Program-made: the position numbers and the translations under genes | Source: Caulobacterales bacterium | Lineage (GTDB): Bacteria; Pseudomonadota; Alphaproteobacteria; Caulobacterales; Aquidulcibacteraceae | Assembly (NCBI GenBank): GCA_017303355.1 | Contig: JAFLCU010000002.1 | Coordinates: 57,501-121,500, forward strand | DNA: 64,000 nt | Reading direction: 5' to 3' | Part shown: in pieces, positions 53,424-61,866 of the stretch | Layout: every line of letters starts with the position of its first letter | Numbering within the stretch: position 1 is the stretch's first letter | Notes under the pieces: generated by a model | Told to the model about the DNA's origin: nothing | The model's input: only the letters and a program-made list of their open reading frames with translations | The model's database searches: none

Positions 53424-54865
53424 CGCTTGCCTTTCGTGCGCTTGTAGCCGGCCTCCGCCGCGCGCTTGATCGCGTCGTTGTTGCCCTTCTTGGCGTTCTG
53501 CGCCTGCAAATAGGCCTCCGCCGCGTCGTTGAAATCCGTCGGTCCGTATTCGCCGCGCTCGAACATCTCGCCTAAGGCCAGAAGCGCTGGCGCGAAACCG
53601 CCGTCGGCCGCCAGCGCCATCGCGTAGCGCACATCGCCCAGCGCGTCCAAAGCGCCGCCAGCTTCGCGGATGGTCTGCGCGTGCCAATAATACGCGTCAG
53701 TTTTGCCTGCATCGCCCGCGCGCTTGAACCAAGCGATGGCCAAGCGCTGATCGTAAATCGGGCGGTGCTTCTCCAGATAAAAATGCCCCAAATGTTCGGC
53801 CGCGTAGACTTCGCCCGCATAATAGGCGGCTTCGAATTGCTCGATCACGTACGCATCGCCGCGCCCGCGCATTTCGCCGTCGGCGGCGATCGCGGCCAGC
53901 ATCGCCAGCGCACCGCCATGGCCGGCGGCGGCCGAACGTTCCAGCCAATAGATCGCTTCACCGATATTTTTCTGCGTGCCGCGCCCTTGGCGAAAGCATT
54001 CCGCCAGCGCGTCTTGCGCATCCGCTGATCCAGCCATCGAAGCACGATGCAGCCATTGAAACGCCGCCGCTTCATCCTTCGGCAAACCGTTCTCGCCCTT
54101 CTGCAGCCAGCGCCCCAGCGTGGTTTGCGACATCGCCATGCCGGACTCCGCCGCTTGCCGCAACAGCGCCAAGCCCCGCGCCGGATCCTTCGCCACGCCC
54201 CAGCCTTCGGCATAAAGCACCGAGAGCGAGTTCAGCGCGCGCGGAAAGTTCGCCGCCGCCGCACGCTGGATCAGCGCGGCCGCGCCCGCATGATCTTTCG
54301 GCGTGCCAACACCTTCAAGCAGCGCCGTGCCGTGCAGCCAGAGCGAAAGCACATCGCCACGCTCGCCGTCCGCCGCGATCTCATCTAGCGTCCGCGTGCG
54401 CAGGGCGCGCGTGATCAGCACAACGCCGCGCGCCGAGGAAATCTCGACGTCGGAAAACTCACGCGCGCCAGGGGCGGGGGTATTGGTGCGCAGCGCGTCC
54501 ACCAAGGTGTCGAGCCGCTCGAATTGCCCGGCCTTGGTGTTCCAAAACACATTGAGCGTATGCAGCGCGTTGAAGGGCAGTTTCGCGTCGCACGCCTCGA
54601 TCTTGATCGGAATCAGGCGCTTCAGCCGATGCGCGAGCGTCGCTTCGGCCGTCACCCAATCGCTGTTAACGGAGGCGCTCGACCAGAGCACGATCACGTG
54701 CGTCGCCTCGTTGATCTTGGCGGTGATCTCTTGACTGTAGGAATGCCCGGGCGTGAGGCTCGCGTCCCACCATACTTCGTAGCCGAAGGCGCCCAGCGAC
54801 GCCGCCAGCGCGTTAGCCTGCGTATGATTTTCGCGCGCGTATGAAATGGCGATCTTCGCCGACAC
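53420..54865 (-). CDS. TIR-domain protein with SEL1 repeats
   Basis: A 481-residue protein. Residues 4-125 form a TIR domain: IAISYARENHTQANALAASL, YEVWWDASLTPGHSYSQEI (box 2 region) and THVIVLWSSASVNSDWVTAE, where Glu74 is at the position of the NADase glutamate. From about 175 to 470 there are about eight SEL1/TPR-like repeats (AAFQWLHRASMAGSADAQDA, EAIYWLERSAAAGHGGALAM, LAIAWFKRAGDAGKTDAYYW). There is no signal or membrane segment, so it is cytoplasmic. TIR proteins in bacteria degrade NAD in anti-phage defence, or act as signalling scaffolds; the SEL1 part binds partner proteins. Here no defence partner gene is adjacent. Confidence 0.85.
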   Translation of the reverse strand: MSAKIAISYARENHTQANALAASLGAFGYEVWWDASLTPGHSYSQEITAKINEATHVIVLWSSASVNSDWVTAEATLAHRLKRLIPIKIEACDAKLPFNALHTLNVFWNTKAGQFERLDTLVDALRTNTPAPGAREFSDVEISSARGVVLITRALRTRTLDEIAADGERGDVLSLWLHGTALLEGVGTPKDHAGAAALIQRAAAANFPRALNSLSVLYAEGWGVAKDPARGLALLRQAAESGMAMSQTTLGRWLQKGENGLPKDEAAAFQWLHRASMAGSADAQDALAECFRQGRGTQKNIGEAIYWLERSAAAGHGGALAMLAAIAADGEMRGRGDAYVIEQFEAAYYAGEVYAAEHLGHFYLEKHRPIYDQRLAIAWFKRAGDAGKTDAYYWHAQTIREAGGALDALGDVRYAMALAADGGFAPALLALGEMFERGEYGPTDFNDAAEAYLQAQNAKKGNNDAIKRAAEAGYKRTKGKR

Positions 54866-54935
54866 GCATCCACCTCCGCCGCAACTGCATGCCCAACGGA
54901 GCAGACAAATCCGCGCGATGCAACGTCTGAGAGAG

Positions 54936-55286
54936 TTAGTCAGCGAGTCCGATCAGAATGGCGCCGCCGATTCCTGGGCTCGCGCCCTCAGCCGCATAGA
55001 AGCCGCAGCCGCCGCGATACCCATGCACGCCGCGCACGGGAGCAAGAGCGCTGTTGCGCACTTGGCCCTCCGCTGTCACGAAATCGACGCGCACGAAGCG
55101 GGGCTGCGCCGCGGCGAACGCACGCCGGCACACGGCGCCCCGAACTGAAACAGTTTCCCCCGCGCGCGCGATCTCCGGCGTGCGAATGGTAAAGCCCGGC
55201 CCCTGCACGCGCTCCACCCGCAGCGCATCATGTGCGAACGCCGGCGCGGCGGTCGCGATCATGAAAACGAGGCAAAGGCGCTTCAT
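54936..55286 (-). CDS. Small secreted hypothetical protein
   Basis: A 116-residue protein with a clear signal peptide MKRLCLVFMIATAAPAFA before HDALRVERVQGPGFTIRTPE. The mature domain is beta-rich with Gly and two Cys (AVCRRAF; GGCGFYA) that could pair. ETVSVRGAVCRRAFAAAQPR and RFVRVDFVTAEGQVRNSALA suggest an Ig-like fold. No family recognised. It is 70 bases upstream of the TIR-SEL1 start on the same strand, so cotranscription is possible. Confidence 0.6.
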   Translation of the reverse strand: MKRLCLVFMIATAAPAFAHDALRVERVQGPGFTIRTPEIARAGETVSVRGAVCRRAFAAAQPRFVRVDFVTAEGQVRNSALAPVRGVHGYRGGCGFYAAEGASPGIGGAILIGLAD

Positions 55287-55328
55287 GCTCCTAGTGGTGC
55301 AAGCGATGCGCCAGGATCGGAGGGGCGA

Positions 55329-55357
55329 TTGACCCGCATGACGTTATGCGTTATGTT
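55329..55357 (+). promoter_or_regulatory. Probable sigma70 promoter for higBA
   Basis: TTGACC (55329-55334), exactly 17 bases, then TATGTT (55352-55357), only six bases before the higB ATG at 55363. The spacer and -10 contain a threefold repeat of GTTATG, GTTATG, GTTGTG, a possible HigA operator. The transcript start would lie at or next to the ATG, implying a leaderless mRNA. Confidence 0.6.
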
Positions 55358-55362
55358 GTGCC

Positions 55363-55644
55363 ATGATCCAGAGTTTCGCGGACGCCGAGACCGAGAAAAT
55401 CTGGTCCGGCGTGCGTAGTCGTCGTTTGCCGCCTGACATACAGGCCACTGCGTTGCGCAAGCTGCGCATGCGCAATCAAGCGCGTGTACTGCAAGATCTG
55501 CGTGCGCCGCCGGCAAATCGCCTTGAAGCGCTGGCTGGCAATCGCAAAGGCCAGCACTCGATCCGAATCAACGATCAGTGGCGCATATGTTTCGTGTGGC
55601 GTGATGGAGGGCCGACAGATGTCGAAATCGTCGACTATCACTAA
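55363..55644 (+). CDS. higB: HigB-type toxin (RelE/ParE superfamily)
   Basis: A 93-residue mRNA interferase-like toxin of a type II toxin-antitoxin pair. Family features are RSRRLPPDIQATALRKLRML-like helix pairs, LEALAGNRKGQHSIRINDQW and RICFVWRDGGPTDVEIVDYH, the exact HigB/PF05015 C-terminal signature with catalytic-region Arg and His. No ribosome-binding sequence precedes the ATG; a strong promoter lies right upstream. The antitoxin gene overlaps by 26 bases. Confidence 0.92.
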   Translation: MIQSFADAETEKIWSGVRSRRLPPDIQATALRKLRMRNQARVLQDLRAPPANRLEALAGNRKGQHSIRINDQWRICFVWRDGGPTDVEIVDYH

Positions 55645-55933
55645 GGGCGCGCTTCTACCAAACCCGACGCCCGGTGAAATTTTGCTTGAGGAATTCCTCA
55701 ATCCGATGGGCTTGAGTCAAAGCGAGCTTGCCCGTGCGGTGCATGTGCCGCCGCGTCGGATCAATGAGATCGTGCTCGGAAAGCGCGCGGTGACGGCGGA
55801 CACCGATCTGCGGCTTGCCCGCTATTTCGGCGTATCCGAAGGATTCTTCCTTGGTCTTCAGACCGATTACGATCTCATGCAGCGCCGCCGTGAAATCGCA
55901 GCCGATCTGAAGGCTATTGCACCGCGCTCTTAA
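55619..55933 (+). CDS. higA: HigA-type antitoxin (XRE helix-turn-helix)
   Basis: A 104-residue antitoxin and autoregulator. GEILLEEFLNPMGLSQSELA to ARAVHVPPRRINEIVLGKRA to VTADTDLRLARYFGVSEGFF is the complete HigA-type HTH (about 20-75), and FLGLQTDYDLMQRRREIAAD the usual dimer tail. The ATG at 55619 follows GGAGG at 55605-55609 and lies inside the end of higB, so translation is coupled to toxin translation. Its end overlaps the convergent ugd gene by four bases. Confidence 0.92.
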   Translation: MSKSSTITKGALLPNPTPGEILLEEFLNPMGLSQSELARAVHVPPRRINEIVLGKRAVTADTDLRLARYFGVSEGFFLGLQTDYDLMQRRREIAADLKAIAPRS

Positions 55934-57234
55934 GGCCGCCCCACGCTCACATAGGTGAAGCCCTTCGCGCGCATCTCGTCCGGGCGATAGATGTTGCGCA
56001 GATCGACGAGTACCGGCGTCTTCAGCGTGTCCTTGATGCGATCGAGGTCGAGCGCGCGGAATTGATCCCACTCGGTGATGATCACCACGGCGTCCGCGTT
56101 CTGCACGCAATCATACGGCCCGGTGGCGAATTGCACGTCCTTCAGCATGTGCTTGGCTTCGTTCATGCCTTCGGGATCGAACGCGCGCACCTTGGCGCCT
56201 TCGGCTTGCAACGTCGGCACGATGTCGAGTGCGGGCGCGTCGCGCATGTCGTCCGTGTTCGGCTTGAAGGTGAGGCCCAGCACCGCGACCGTCTTGCCGG
56301 CGACGCTGCCGCCCAGCGCCTCGATGATCTTCTGCGCCATCTTTTGCTTGCGCGCTGAGTTCACGCGCACCGTGGCTTCAATCAGCTCGATCGGTGCGTT
56401 GGCGTCACGCGCCGTCTTCATAAGCGCCAGCGTGTCCTTCGGGAAGCACGAGCCGCCATAGCCGGGGCCGGCGTTCAGGAATTTGCGGCCGATGCGATTG
56501 TCGAGGCCGATGCCCTTGGCCACTTCCTGCACGTTGGCGCCGACGGCTTCGCACAGATCGGCGATCTCGTTGATGAAGGTGATCTTCATCGCCAGGAAGC
56601 CGTTGCCCGCGTACTTGATGAGCTCGGACGTGCGGCGCTCGGTGAACACCATCGGCGTCTCGTTGAGCGAGAGCGGGCGATAGAGCTGGCGCATCACTTC
56701 GCGCGCGCGCTCGTCATTGGTGCCGACGACGACGCGGTCCGGGCGCTTGAAATCGCCGATGGCGGCGCCCTCGCGCAGGAATTCCGGATTTGAGACCACG
56801 GCGAAATCGGCGTCCGGGCGCACCTTCTTGATGATCGCTTCCACTTCATCGCCGGTGCCGACAGGCACCGTCGATTTGGTGACGACCACGGTGTAGCCGT
56901 TCATCAGCCCGGCGATCTCTTCAGCGGCCGCATAGACGTAGGAAAGATCGGCGTGGCCGTCGCCGCGGCGCGAGGGCGTGCCCACGGCGATGAACACAGC
57001 GTCCGCATCGCGGATCGCGGCTGTCGGATCGGTCGTGAAGAAGAGCCGGCCTTGCTCGACGTTGTCCTTCACCAATTCATCGAGGCCTGGTTCGAAGATC
57101 GGAATCTCGCCCTTCAACAAGCGCGCGATCTTGCCTTCGTCTTTATCGACGCAAGTCACGGTGTGGCCGAAATCGGCGAAGCACGCGCCGGACACAAGGC
57201 CCACATAGCCTGTCCCGATCATCGTCACGCGCAT
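55930..57234 (-). CDS. ugd: UDP-glucose 6-dehydrogenase
   Basis: Oxidises UDP-glucose to UDP-glucuronate in two NAD-dependent steps. The 434-residue enzyme starts VTMIGTGYVGLVSGACFADF (Rossmann), and has AVFIAVGTPSR, VVVTKSTVPVGTGDEVE and the catalytic Cys in GPGYGGSCFPKDTLALMKTA (about residue 260). VLGLTFKPNTDDMRDAPALD closes the C-terminal domain. It feeds the 4-epimerase at 9121-10131 and any uronate glycan. It follows the phosphomannomutase gene by three bases and is cotranscribed. Confidence 0.95.
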   Translation of the reverse strand: MRVTMIGTGYVGLVSGACFADFGHTVTCVDKDEGKIARLLKGEIPIFEPGLDELVKDNVEQGRLFFTTDPTAAIRDADAVFIAVGTPSRRGDGHADLSYVYAAAEEIAGLMNGYTVVVTKSTVPVGTGDEVEAIIKKVRPDADFAVVSNPEFLREGAAIGDFKRPDRVVVGTNDERAREVMRQLYRPLSLNETPMVFTERRTSELIKYAGNGFLAMKITFINEIADLCEAVGANVQEVAKGIGLDNRIGRKFLNAGPGYGGSCFPKDTLALMKTARDANAPIELIEATVRVNSARKQKMAQKIIEALGGSVAGKTVAVLGLTFKPNTDDMRDAPALDIVPTLQAEGAKVRAFDPEGMNEAKHMLKDVQFATGPYDCVQNADAVVIITEWDQFRALDLDRIKDTLKTPVLVDLRNIYRPDEMRAKGFTYVSVGRP

Positions 57235-57237
57235 GGA

Positions 57238-58770
57238 TCAAATCTCCTGATTATAGGCGCCCACTTCGGAGAAGCGGGCGAGGCGCGGTTTCACTTCGTC
57301 GCGAAACAAGGCGCGCATATCGTCGTCGCTGGTCATGCTTTCAACCACGACGACCAATTCTGGTTTGTTGGAAGAGGCGCGCACCAGCACCCAGGCGCCG
57401 TCTTCCAGCGTGACGCGCGCGCCGTTGACAATGTTCACGTCCCGGATAGCGCGACCCAAGATTTTGCCGCCGCTGGCGGCGAGTTGCTGATAATCGGCCA
57501 CGACGCGTTCAACGATGCCGTACTTGGTCTCGTCGTCGCAATGCGGGCTCATCGTCAGCGACGTGTAGCTCTTCGGCAGCGCCTTGCGCAGGTCCGAGAG
57601 TTTCTTGCCCGGATTGCGATCGAGCATCGAGAGCACGGCGGCGGCCGCGACGATGCCGTCGTCATAGCCATGGCCGTAAGGCGGACGGAAGAAGAAGTGG
57701 CCGCTTTTTTCGAAGCCCGCCAGCGCGCCCAACTCGGTGGTGCGGCGCTTGATGTAGGAATGGCCGGTCTTCCAATAATCGACCGTGACGCCATTGGCCG
57801 CGAGCACCGGATCGATCGCGTAAAGGCCGGTGGATTTCACATCGACCACGAAGGTCGCGTTCTTGTGCTGGGCGGAAAGATCGCGCGCCAGCATGAGCCC
57901 GATCTTGTCGGCGAAGATTTCCTCGCCCTCATCATCGACAACGCCGCAGCGATCGCCGTCGCCGTCGAAGCCCAAAGCCAATTCGGCGCCGTGCTGCTTC
58001 ACCGCATGCGCCATGTCATGCAGCATTTCGGCGTCTTCGGGATTGGCGTTGTAGTTCGGGAAGGTCCAATCGAGCGTGGTGTGGAGGTCGACCACCTCCG
58101 CGCCCATGCGGCGCAGCGCCTCCGGCGCGAACGCGCCCGCCGTGCCGTTGCCGCAGGCCGCGATCACTTTGATTGGACGCGAAAGCTTCACGCGCGAAGC
58201 GACGTCGGCGATGTAACGCTCGCGCATGTCTTCGACGCGCTTGTAGGCGCCGCCGCTACGTTCCTTGAATTTGCCGCCCAGCACGATGTCGCGCAGGCGG
58301 CCCATTTCTTCCGGCCCAAACGTGAGCGGCTTGTTCGCGCCCATCTTCACGCCGGTCCAACCGTTTTCGTTGTGGCTCGCCGTCACCATCGCCACGCACG
58401 GAATATCGAGCGCGAATTGCGCGAAGTACGCGGTCGGCGAAAGCGCCAAGCCAATGTCGTTCACTTCGAGCCCGGCCTGCATCAGGCCGATCGTCAGCGC
58501 TTGCTTGATCGATTGCGAGTAGAAGCGGAAATCGTGGCCGACGACGATACGCGGCGCCACGCCCATCTCGTGGATCAGCGTGCCCAGCCCCAGTCCCAGC
58601 GCATGCACGCCGAGCGCGTTCAGCTCCGGCGGCTTCGGATTGCCCGGAATGCCAAACCACCAACGCGCATCGTATTCGCGAAAGCCCGTCGGCTTCACCA
58701 GAGGGAAGCTTTCGAACTCAGCGGAATTGGAGCTGAGGCTTGCGCGGGGCGCAGGCAGCATAGGTTTCAT
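57238..58770 (-). CDS. Phosphomannomutase/phosphoglucomutase (AlgC type)
   Basis: Interconverts the 6- and 1-phosphates of mannose or glucose, supplying the guanylyl-, thymidylyl- and uridylyl-transferases. The 510-residue protein has PTGFREYDARWWFG, the phosphoserine loop MVTASHNENGWTGVKMGANK (about 130), the Mg loop ALGFDGDGDRCGVVDDEGEE (about 265) and the sugar-binding GFEKSGHFFF. YGYDDGIVAAAAVLSMLDRN-like sequence and RASSNKPELVVVVES (phosphate-binding) complete the four domains. It is upstream of ugd in the same unit. Whether it is primarily PMM or PGM cannot be read from the sequence; dual activity is common. Confidence 0.93.
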   Translation of the reverse strand: MKPMLPAPRASLSSNSAEFESFPLVKPTGFREYDARWWFGIPGNPKPPELNALGVHALGLGLGTLIHEMGVAPRIVVGHDFRFYSQSIKQALTIGLMQAGLEVNDIGLALSPTAYFAQFALDIPCVAMVTASHNENGWTGVKMGANKPLTFGPEEMGRLRDIVLGGKFKERSGGAYKRVEDMRERYIADVASRVKLSRPIKVIAACGNGTAGAFAPEALRRMGAEVVDLHTTLDWTFPNYNANPEDAEMLHDMAHAVKQHGAELALGFDGDGDRCGVVDDEGEEIFADKIGLMLARDLSAQHKNATFVVDVKSTGLYAIDPVLAANGVTVDYWKTGHSYIKRRTTELGALAGFEKSGHFFFRPPYGHGYDDGIVAAAAVLSMLDRNPGKKLSDLRKALPKSYTSLTMSPHCDDETKYGIVERVVADYQQLAASGGKILGRAIRDVNIVNGARVTLEDGAWVLVRASSNKPELVVVVESMTSDDDMRALFRDEVKPRLARFSEVGAYNQEI

Positions 58771-58838
58771 CCGTCAAAGACCCGGGGGAGCGGGCGGTTT
58801 GGGCCAAGCGCGCCAAAAGTTCAATTGGCCGCTCTGCC

Positions 58839-59423
58839 TCAGGCGCCTGGAATGACGCGAACCCGAGTGATTTCCAGGCCATACGCCTGGTCGGCGTTGC
58901 CGCTCAGCGCCCGCAGGCCAATGGCGTTGACCGCGAATTGCGGCGGCAGCTGGAAGGTCAGGGTTCCGGTTTGCGGCGGGGAGGGCTGGCTCACCCAATC
59001 CGCCGGGCCGATGCCCTGCAGGCTCACCGCCAATTCCGACGCCGCGTTGATCGGGATCGGATTGTACGTCACCTCGATCGTCACCGGCCGGTCGTCGATC
59101 AGCGCGGCTTGCTCGGTCGTCAGCAACAGGCGCGCGCCTTGTTCGGCTGGCGTCGGCGGTGGTTGGCCGGGCTTTTGCGCGATGCGCAGCGCCTGGGCGG
59201 CGCCCCAGAAATCGCGCACCACGCTCATGTTCTGCTCCGCGCCCACGGCCGGCGAATTGAACGCCTGGCCCTCGAACACGAGCGCGCCGTCGATCACCTG
59301 CGCCGCCACCGGCGCGGGCTCGCGCGGCCAAGCCTGGGGCTTGAGGCTCACCGCGATCACCAAGGCCGCGAGCACGAGGATCAGCGGGTAAAATACCAGC
59401 GGGTGGAAAAGCCAGGAGCGCAT
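58839..59423 (-). CDS. Hypothetical inner-membrane protein
   Basis: A 194-residue protein with one N-terminal membrane anchor (about residues 8-27, VFYPLILVLAALVIAVSLKP). The rest, presumably periplasmic, is Pro- and Ala-rich with beta-strand patterns: DGALVFEGQAFNSPAVGAEQ, VTIEVTYNPIPINAASELAV and GTLTFQLPPQFAVNAIGLRA. No family recognised. It lies 68 bases before the phosphomannomutase gene on the same strand and is divergent from the TonB receptor. Confidence 0.75.
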   Translation of the reverse strand: MRSWLFHPLVFYPLILVLAALVIAVSLKPQAWPREPAPVAAQVIDGALVFEGQAFNSPAVGAEQNMSVVRDFWGAAQALRIAQKPGQPPPTPAEQGARLLLTTEQAALIDDRPVTIEVTYNPIPINAASELAVSLQGIGPADWVSQPSPPQTGTLTFQLPPQFAVNAIGLRALSGNADQAYGLEITRVRVIPGA

Positions 59424-59492
59424 GCGTCGGTGTAGCCGGCTCGCGCGGCGCGTCCAAGGCGCCCAGGCCGCTCAGATGCGACAATAGTGCAA

Positions 59493-59509
59493 TTGCGAAT
59501 AATTAGCAA
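59493..59509. promoter_or_regulatory. Palindrome TTGCGAA-TAA-TTAGCAA, Fur/Mur-like operator candidate
   Basis: TTGCGAATAATTAGCAA is an interrupted inverted repeat with six of seven matching positions, in an AT-rich patch about 80 bases before the TonB-dependent receptor. Metal regulators (Fur, Mur) bind such AT-rich palindromes near receptor genes in proteobacteria; the specific regulator is my inference. Confidence 0.35.
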
Positions 59510-59589
59510 AACGAATAAGGCCTCGCTGGGGCGGGAATGTGGCCGTCTCCAGTGGCGATTGAGAAATGCGGCGGGGACGCGAAACTAAA

Positions 59590-61764
59590 ATGCAGGGATC
59601 AGGCAAAAGCGCGAGCCGGAGCGGCTTTCGGTTGAATTTGGCCGCCTCGGCGGCCGTTTGGGCGCTGGCCGGCGGGCTGGGCTCGGCCGCGGCGCAGCAG
59701 CAAGTCGGCGAGACGGTGGAAGGCGACGACATCGTCGTGACCGCCGCCGGTTACGAGCAACTCGTGACCCAGGCGCCCGCCAGCATCAGCGTTTTGCCGC
59801 GTGAGCAGATCGAGGAGAACCGCGCGGTCAGTCTGGCCGAGGTTCTGACGCAGGTCGAAGGCGTCGATGTCGGCGGCGAGGTCGATAAGAGCGGCGGCCT
59901 GAGCATAAATATTCGCGGGATGGGCAGCGATTATACTTTGGTGCTGATCGACGGGCGCCGTCAGAACTCACCCGGCGACATCACGCAAAACAATTTCGGC
60001 GCGACGGCGACGAGCTTTTTGCCGCCAGTGTCCGCGATCGAGCGCATCGAGGTTGTGCGTGGCCCTGTGTCGACGCTGTATGGCTCGGACGCGATGGGCG
60101 GCGTCGTGAACATCATCACACGCGCGGTCGGCGATCATTGGGGCGGCGCCGTTTCCACCAACGCCACGCTGCAAGGCGACAATGATTTCGGCAATCTCTA
60201 TGGCGGCAATTTCTATCTCAACGGCCCTGTCGTCTCCGATCTGATCGGCGTGGCGCTGCGCGGCTCGTATTCCGAGCGGGAAGAGAGCACGCTGCGCTAC
60301 ACGCGCGTGGACGGTTCGGAAGCGCCGATCACCGGCTTCAACGGCCGCACGCCAACCGCCAACGAGATCTGGTCGTTCGGCGCACGCGTCAATTTCACGC
60401 TGCACCCCGATCATGACCTCTGGTTCGACTACGACACCGCCAACCAATGGTACGACAACAGCCGCTCGCAAATGGGCACGGCGACGGCGACGGGCGGTTA
60501 CGGGCGGTCGATGGAGTTCAACCGCGAACAATTCGTGCTGGCGCACAATTGGCGGCTCGGCTTCGGCGAATTGCAGACGACGCTGTCACAAGGAAATACC
60601 GAGACTTTGGGCCGTATCGTGCCGGTCGGTCCGCCCAATGCGGGCCAGCCGCGTACGATGGAAAGCACCAATTCGGTTTTCGACACGAAGCTGTTCTCTT
60701 CTATCGCCAATCACACGTTTACATTGGGCGGCCAATATTGGGACGCCGAGATGATCGACGGCGTGGCGGCGGCGCCGTTCGAGCACCAGCAATGGGCGGT
60801 GTTCCTCGAAGACGAATGGCGTTTCACCGATTGGCTCGCGCTCACTGTCGGCGCGCGCTACGATAACCATAGCACGTTTGGCGATCATCTGAGCCCGCGC
60901 GCCTATCTGGTATGGAACGTCAACGATCAATTCACGCTCAAGGGCGGCGTGAGTCAGGGCTTCAAGACGCCGCGCCTGGAGCAATTGACGGACGGCATTT
61001 ATGGCTTCGGCGGCCAAGGCACGATCCCGCTCATCGGCACGCCGACGCTGCAGCCGGAAACCTCGACCTCCGCTGAGATCGCGCTACTTTACGACAACGG
61101 CGCCAATGTGCGCGCCGCGCTGACGCTGTTCACCAACCAGTTTGAGGACAAGATTTCCGCGGGCGATCCTGTCGCCAATTGCACCTATGGCGTTTCGGAA
61201 GCCGATTATCTGGCGGGCAATTATTCAACGGCCGGGTGCGTTGATGTGGGCTATTGGCCGCTTCGCGTTACCTTCGGCCAGAGCGTGAATATCGACGAGG
61301 CCGAAACCCACGGCGCGGAATTTTCGCTGAGCTATGATTTCCTGGAGGATTGGCAAATCTCCTCCACCTATACCTACACCAGCAGCGAACAGAAGAGCGG
61401 CGCCAATGCCGGCGCGCCGCTGACGAACACGCCCGAGCATGCGCTCAACGTCAATCTGCGCTGGAACGTGACGGACGATGTGAACCTGTGGCTGCGCGGG
61501 CAATACCAAAGCGAGCGCTATCGCAGCACCGCCGCTGAACGCAACGCCGTGGGCAATTACGCCGAGTACACGGTGTTTCACCTCGGCGGCTCTTACGACA
61601 TCGCCGAAAATGTCCGGATCGGCGCCACGATCTACAATCTGCTCGATGAGGATTTCGTGAGCTATCTTCCTTACGGTAATCCAGCCAACCCGAGCTACGC
61701 GGCCGAATACGCCATCAATCAGGAGCCTCGCCGGCTCTGGATTTCGCTGGGCGTCGAATTCTAG
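59590..61764 (+). CDS. TonB-dependent outer-membrane receptor
   Basis: A 724-residue receptor. After a signal-like N-terminus (about 1-40, ending AAAQQQ) comes the TonB box region DDIVVTAAGYEQL. The plug follows: ASISVLPREQIEENRAVSLA, VLIDGRRQNSPGD, IERIEVVRGPVSTLYGSDAM and GGVVNIITR. The barrel occupies about 190-724 and ends in the outer-membrane signature aromatic ...RRLWISLGVEF. The plug most resembles FepA/CirA/catecholate-type receptors, so ferric siderophore uptake is possible, but cobalamin or others cannot be excluded. Start chosen at 59590; an ATG at 59566 is also possible. A strong terminator follows at 61791. Confidence 0.92.
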   Translation: MQGSGKSASRSGFRLNLAASAAVWALAGGLGSAAAQQQVGETVEGDDIVVTAAGYEQLVTQAPASISVLPREQIEENRAVSLAEVLTQVEGVDVGGEVDKSGGLSINIRGMGSDYTLVLIDGRRQNSPGDITQNNFGATATSFLPPVSAIERIEVVRGPVSTLYGSDAMGGVVNIITRAVGDHWGGAVSTNATLQGDNDFGNLYGGNFYLNGPVVSDLIGVALRGSYSEREESTLRYTRVDGSEAPITGFNGRTPTANEIWSFGARVNFTLHPDHDLWFDYDTANQWYDNSRSQMGTATATGGYGRSMEFNREQFVLAHNWRLGFGELQTTLSQGNTETLGRIVPVGPPNAGQPRTMESTNSVFDTKLFSSIANHTFTLGGQYWDAEMIDGVAAAPFEHQQWAVFLEDEWRFTDWLALTVGARYDNHSTFGDHLSPRAYLVWNVNDQFTLKGGVSQGFKTPRLEQLTDGIYGFGGQGTIPLIGTPTLQPETSTSAEIALLYDNGANVRAALTLFTNQFEDKISAGDPVANCTYGVSEADYLAGNYSTAGCVDVGYWPLRVTFGQSVNIDEAETHGAEFSLSYDFLEDWQISSTYTYTSSEQKSGANAGAPLTNTPEHALNVNLRWNVTDDVNLWLRGQYQSERYRSTAAERNAVGNYAEYTVFHLGGSYDIAENVRIGATIYNLLDEDFVSYLPYGNPANPSYAAEYAINQEPRRLWISLGVEF

Positions 61765-61790
61765 GCCCAGAATTTTCATCCCTCAAAACC

Positions 61791-61820
61791 AAGCGCGCTC
61801 TGATCGGAGCGCGCTTTTTT
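61791..61820 (+). terminator. Rho-independent terminator
   Basis: AAGCGCGCTC and GAGCGCGCTT form a perfect 10-bp stem with a six-base loop, followed by a run of T to 61820. It ends the TonB receptor transcript, before gpmA. Confidence 0.9.
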
Positions 61821-61866
61821 GTTTTCCACGCTTGACGGCGCGGCGCGCGCGCAAGAACAAGCGGCC

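Noticed and set aside
53420-55933. TIR-SEL1 plus higBA as a single defence island
   Set aside because: The genes are on different strands, separated by another gene, and HigBA is a self-contained toxin-antitoxin pair. No defence-specific partner is visible.
56953-59391. An 812-residue open frame antisense to ugd and the phosphomannomutase gene
   Set aside because: Both sense genes are unmistakable. The long antisense frame follows from GC-rich codon bias.
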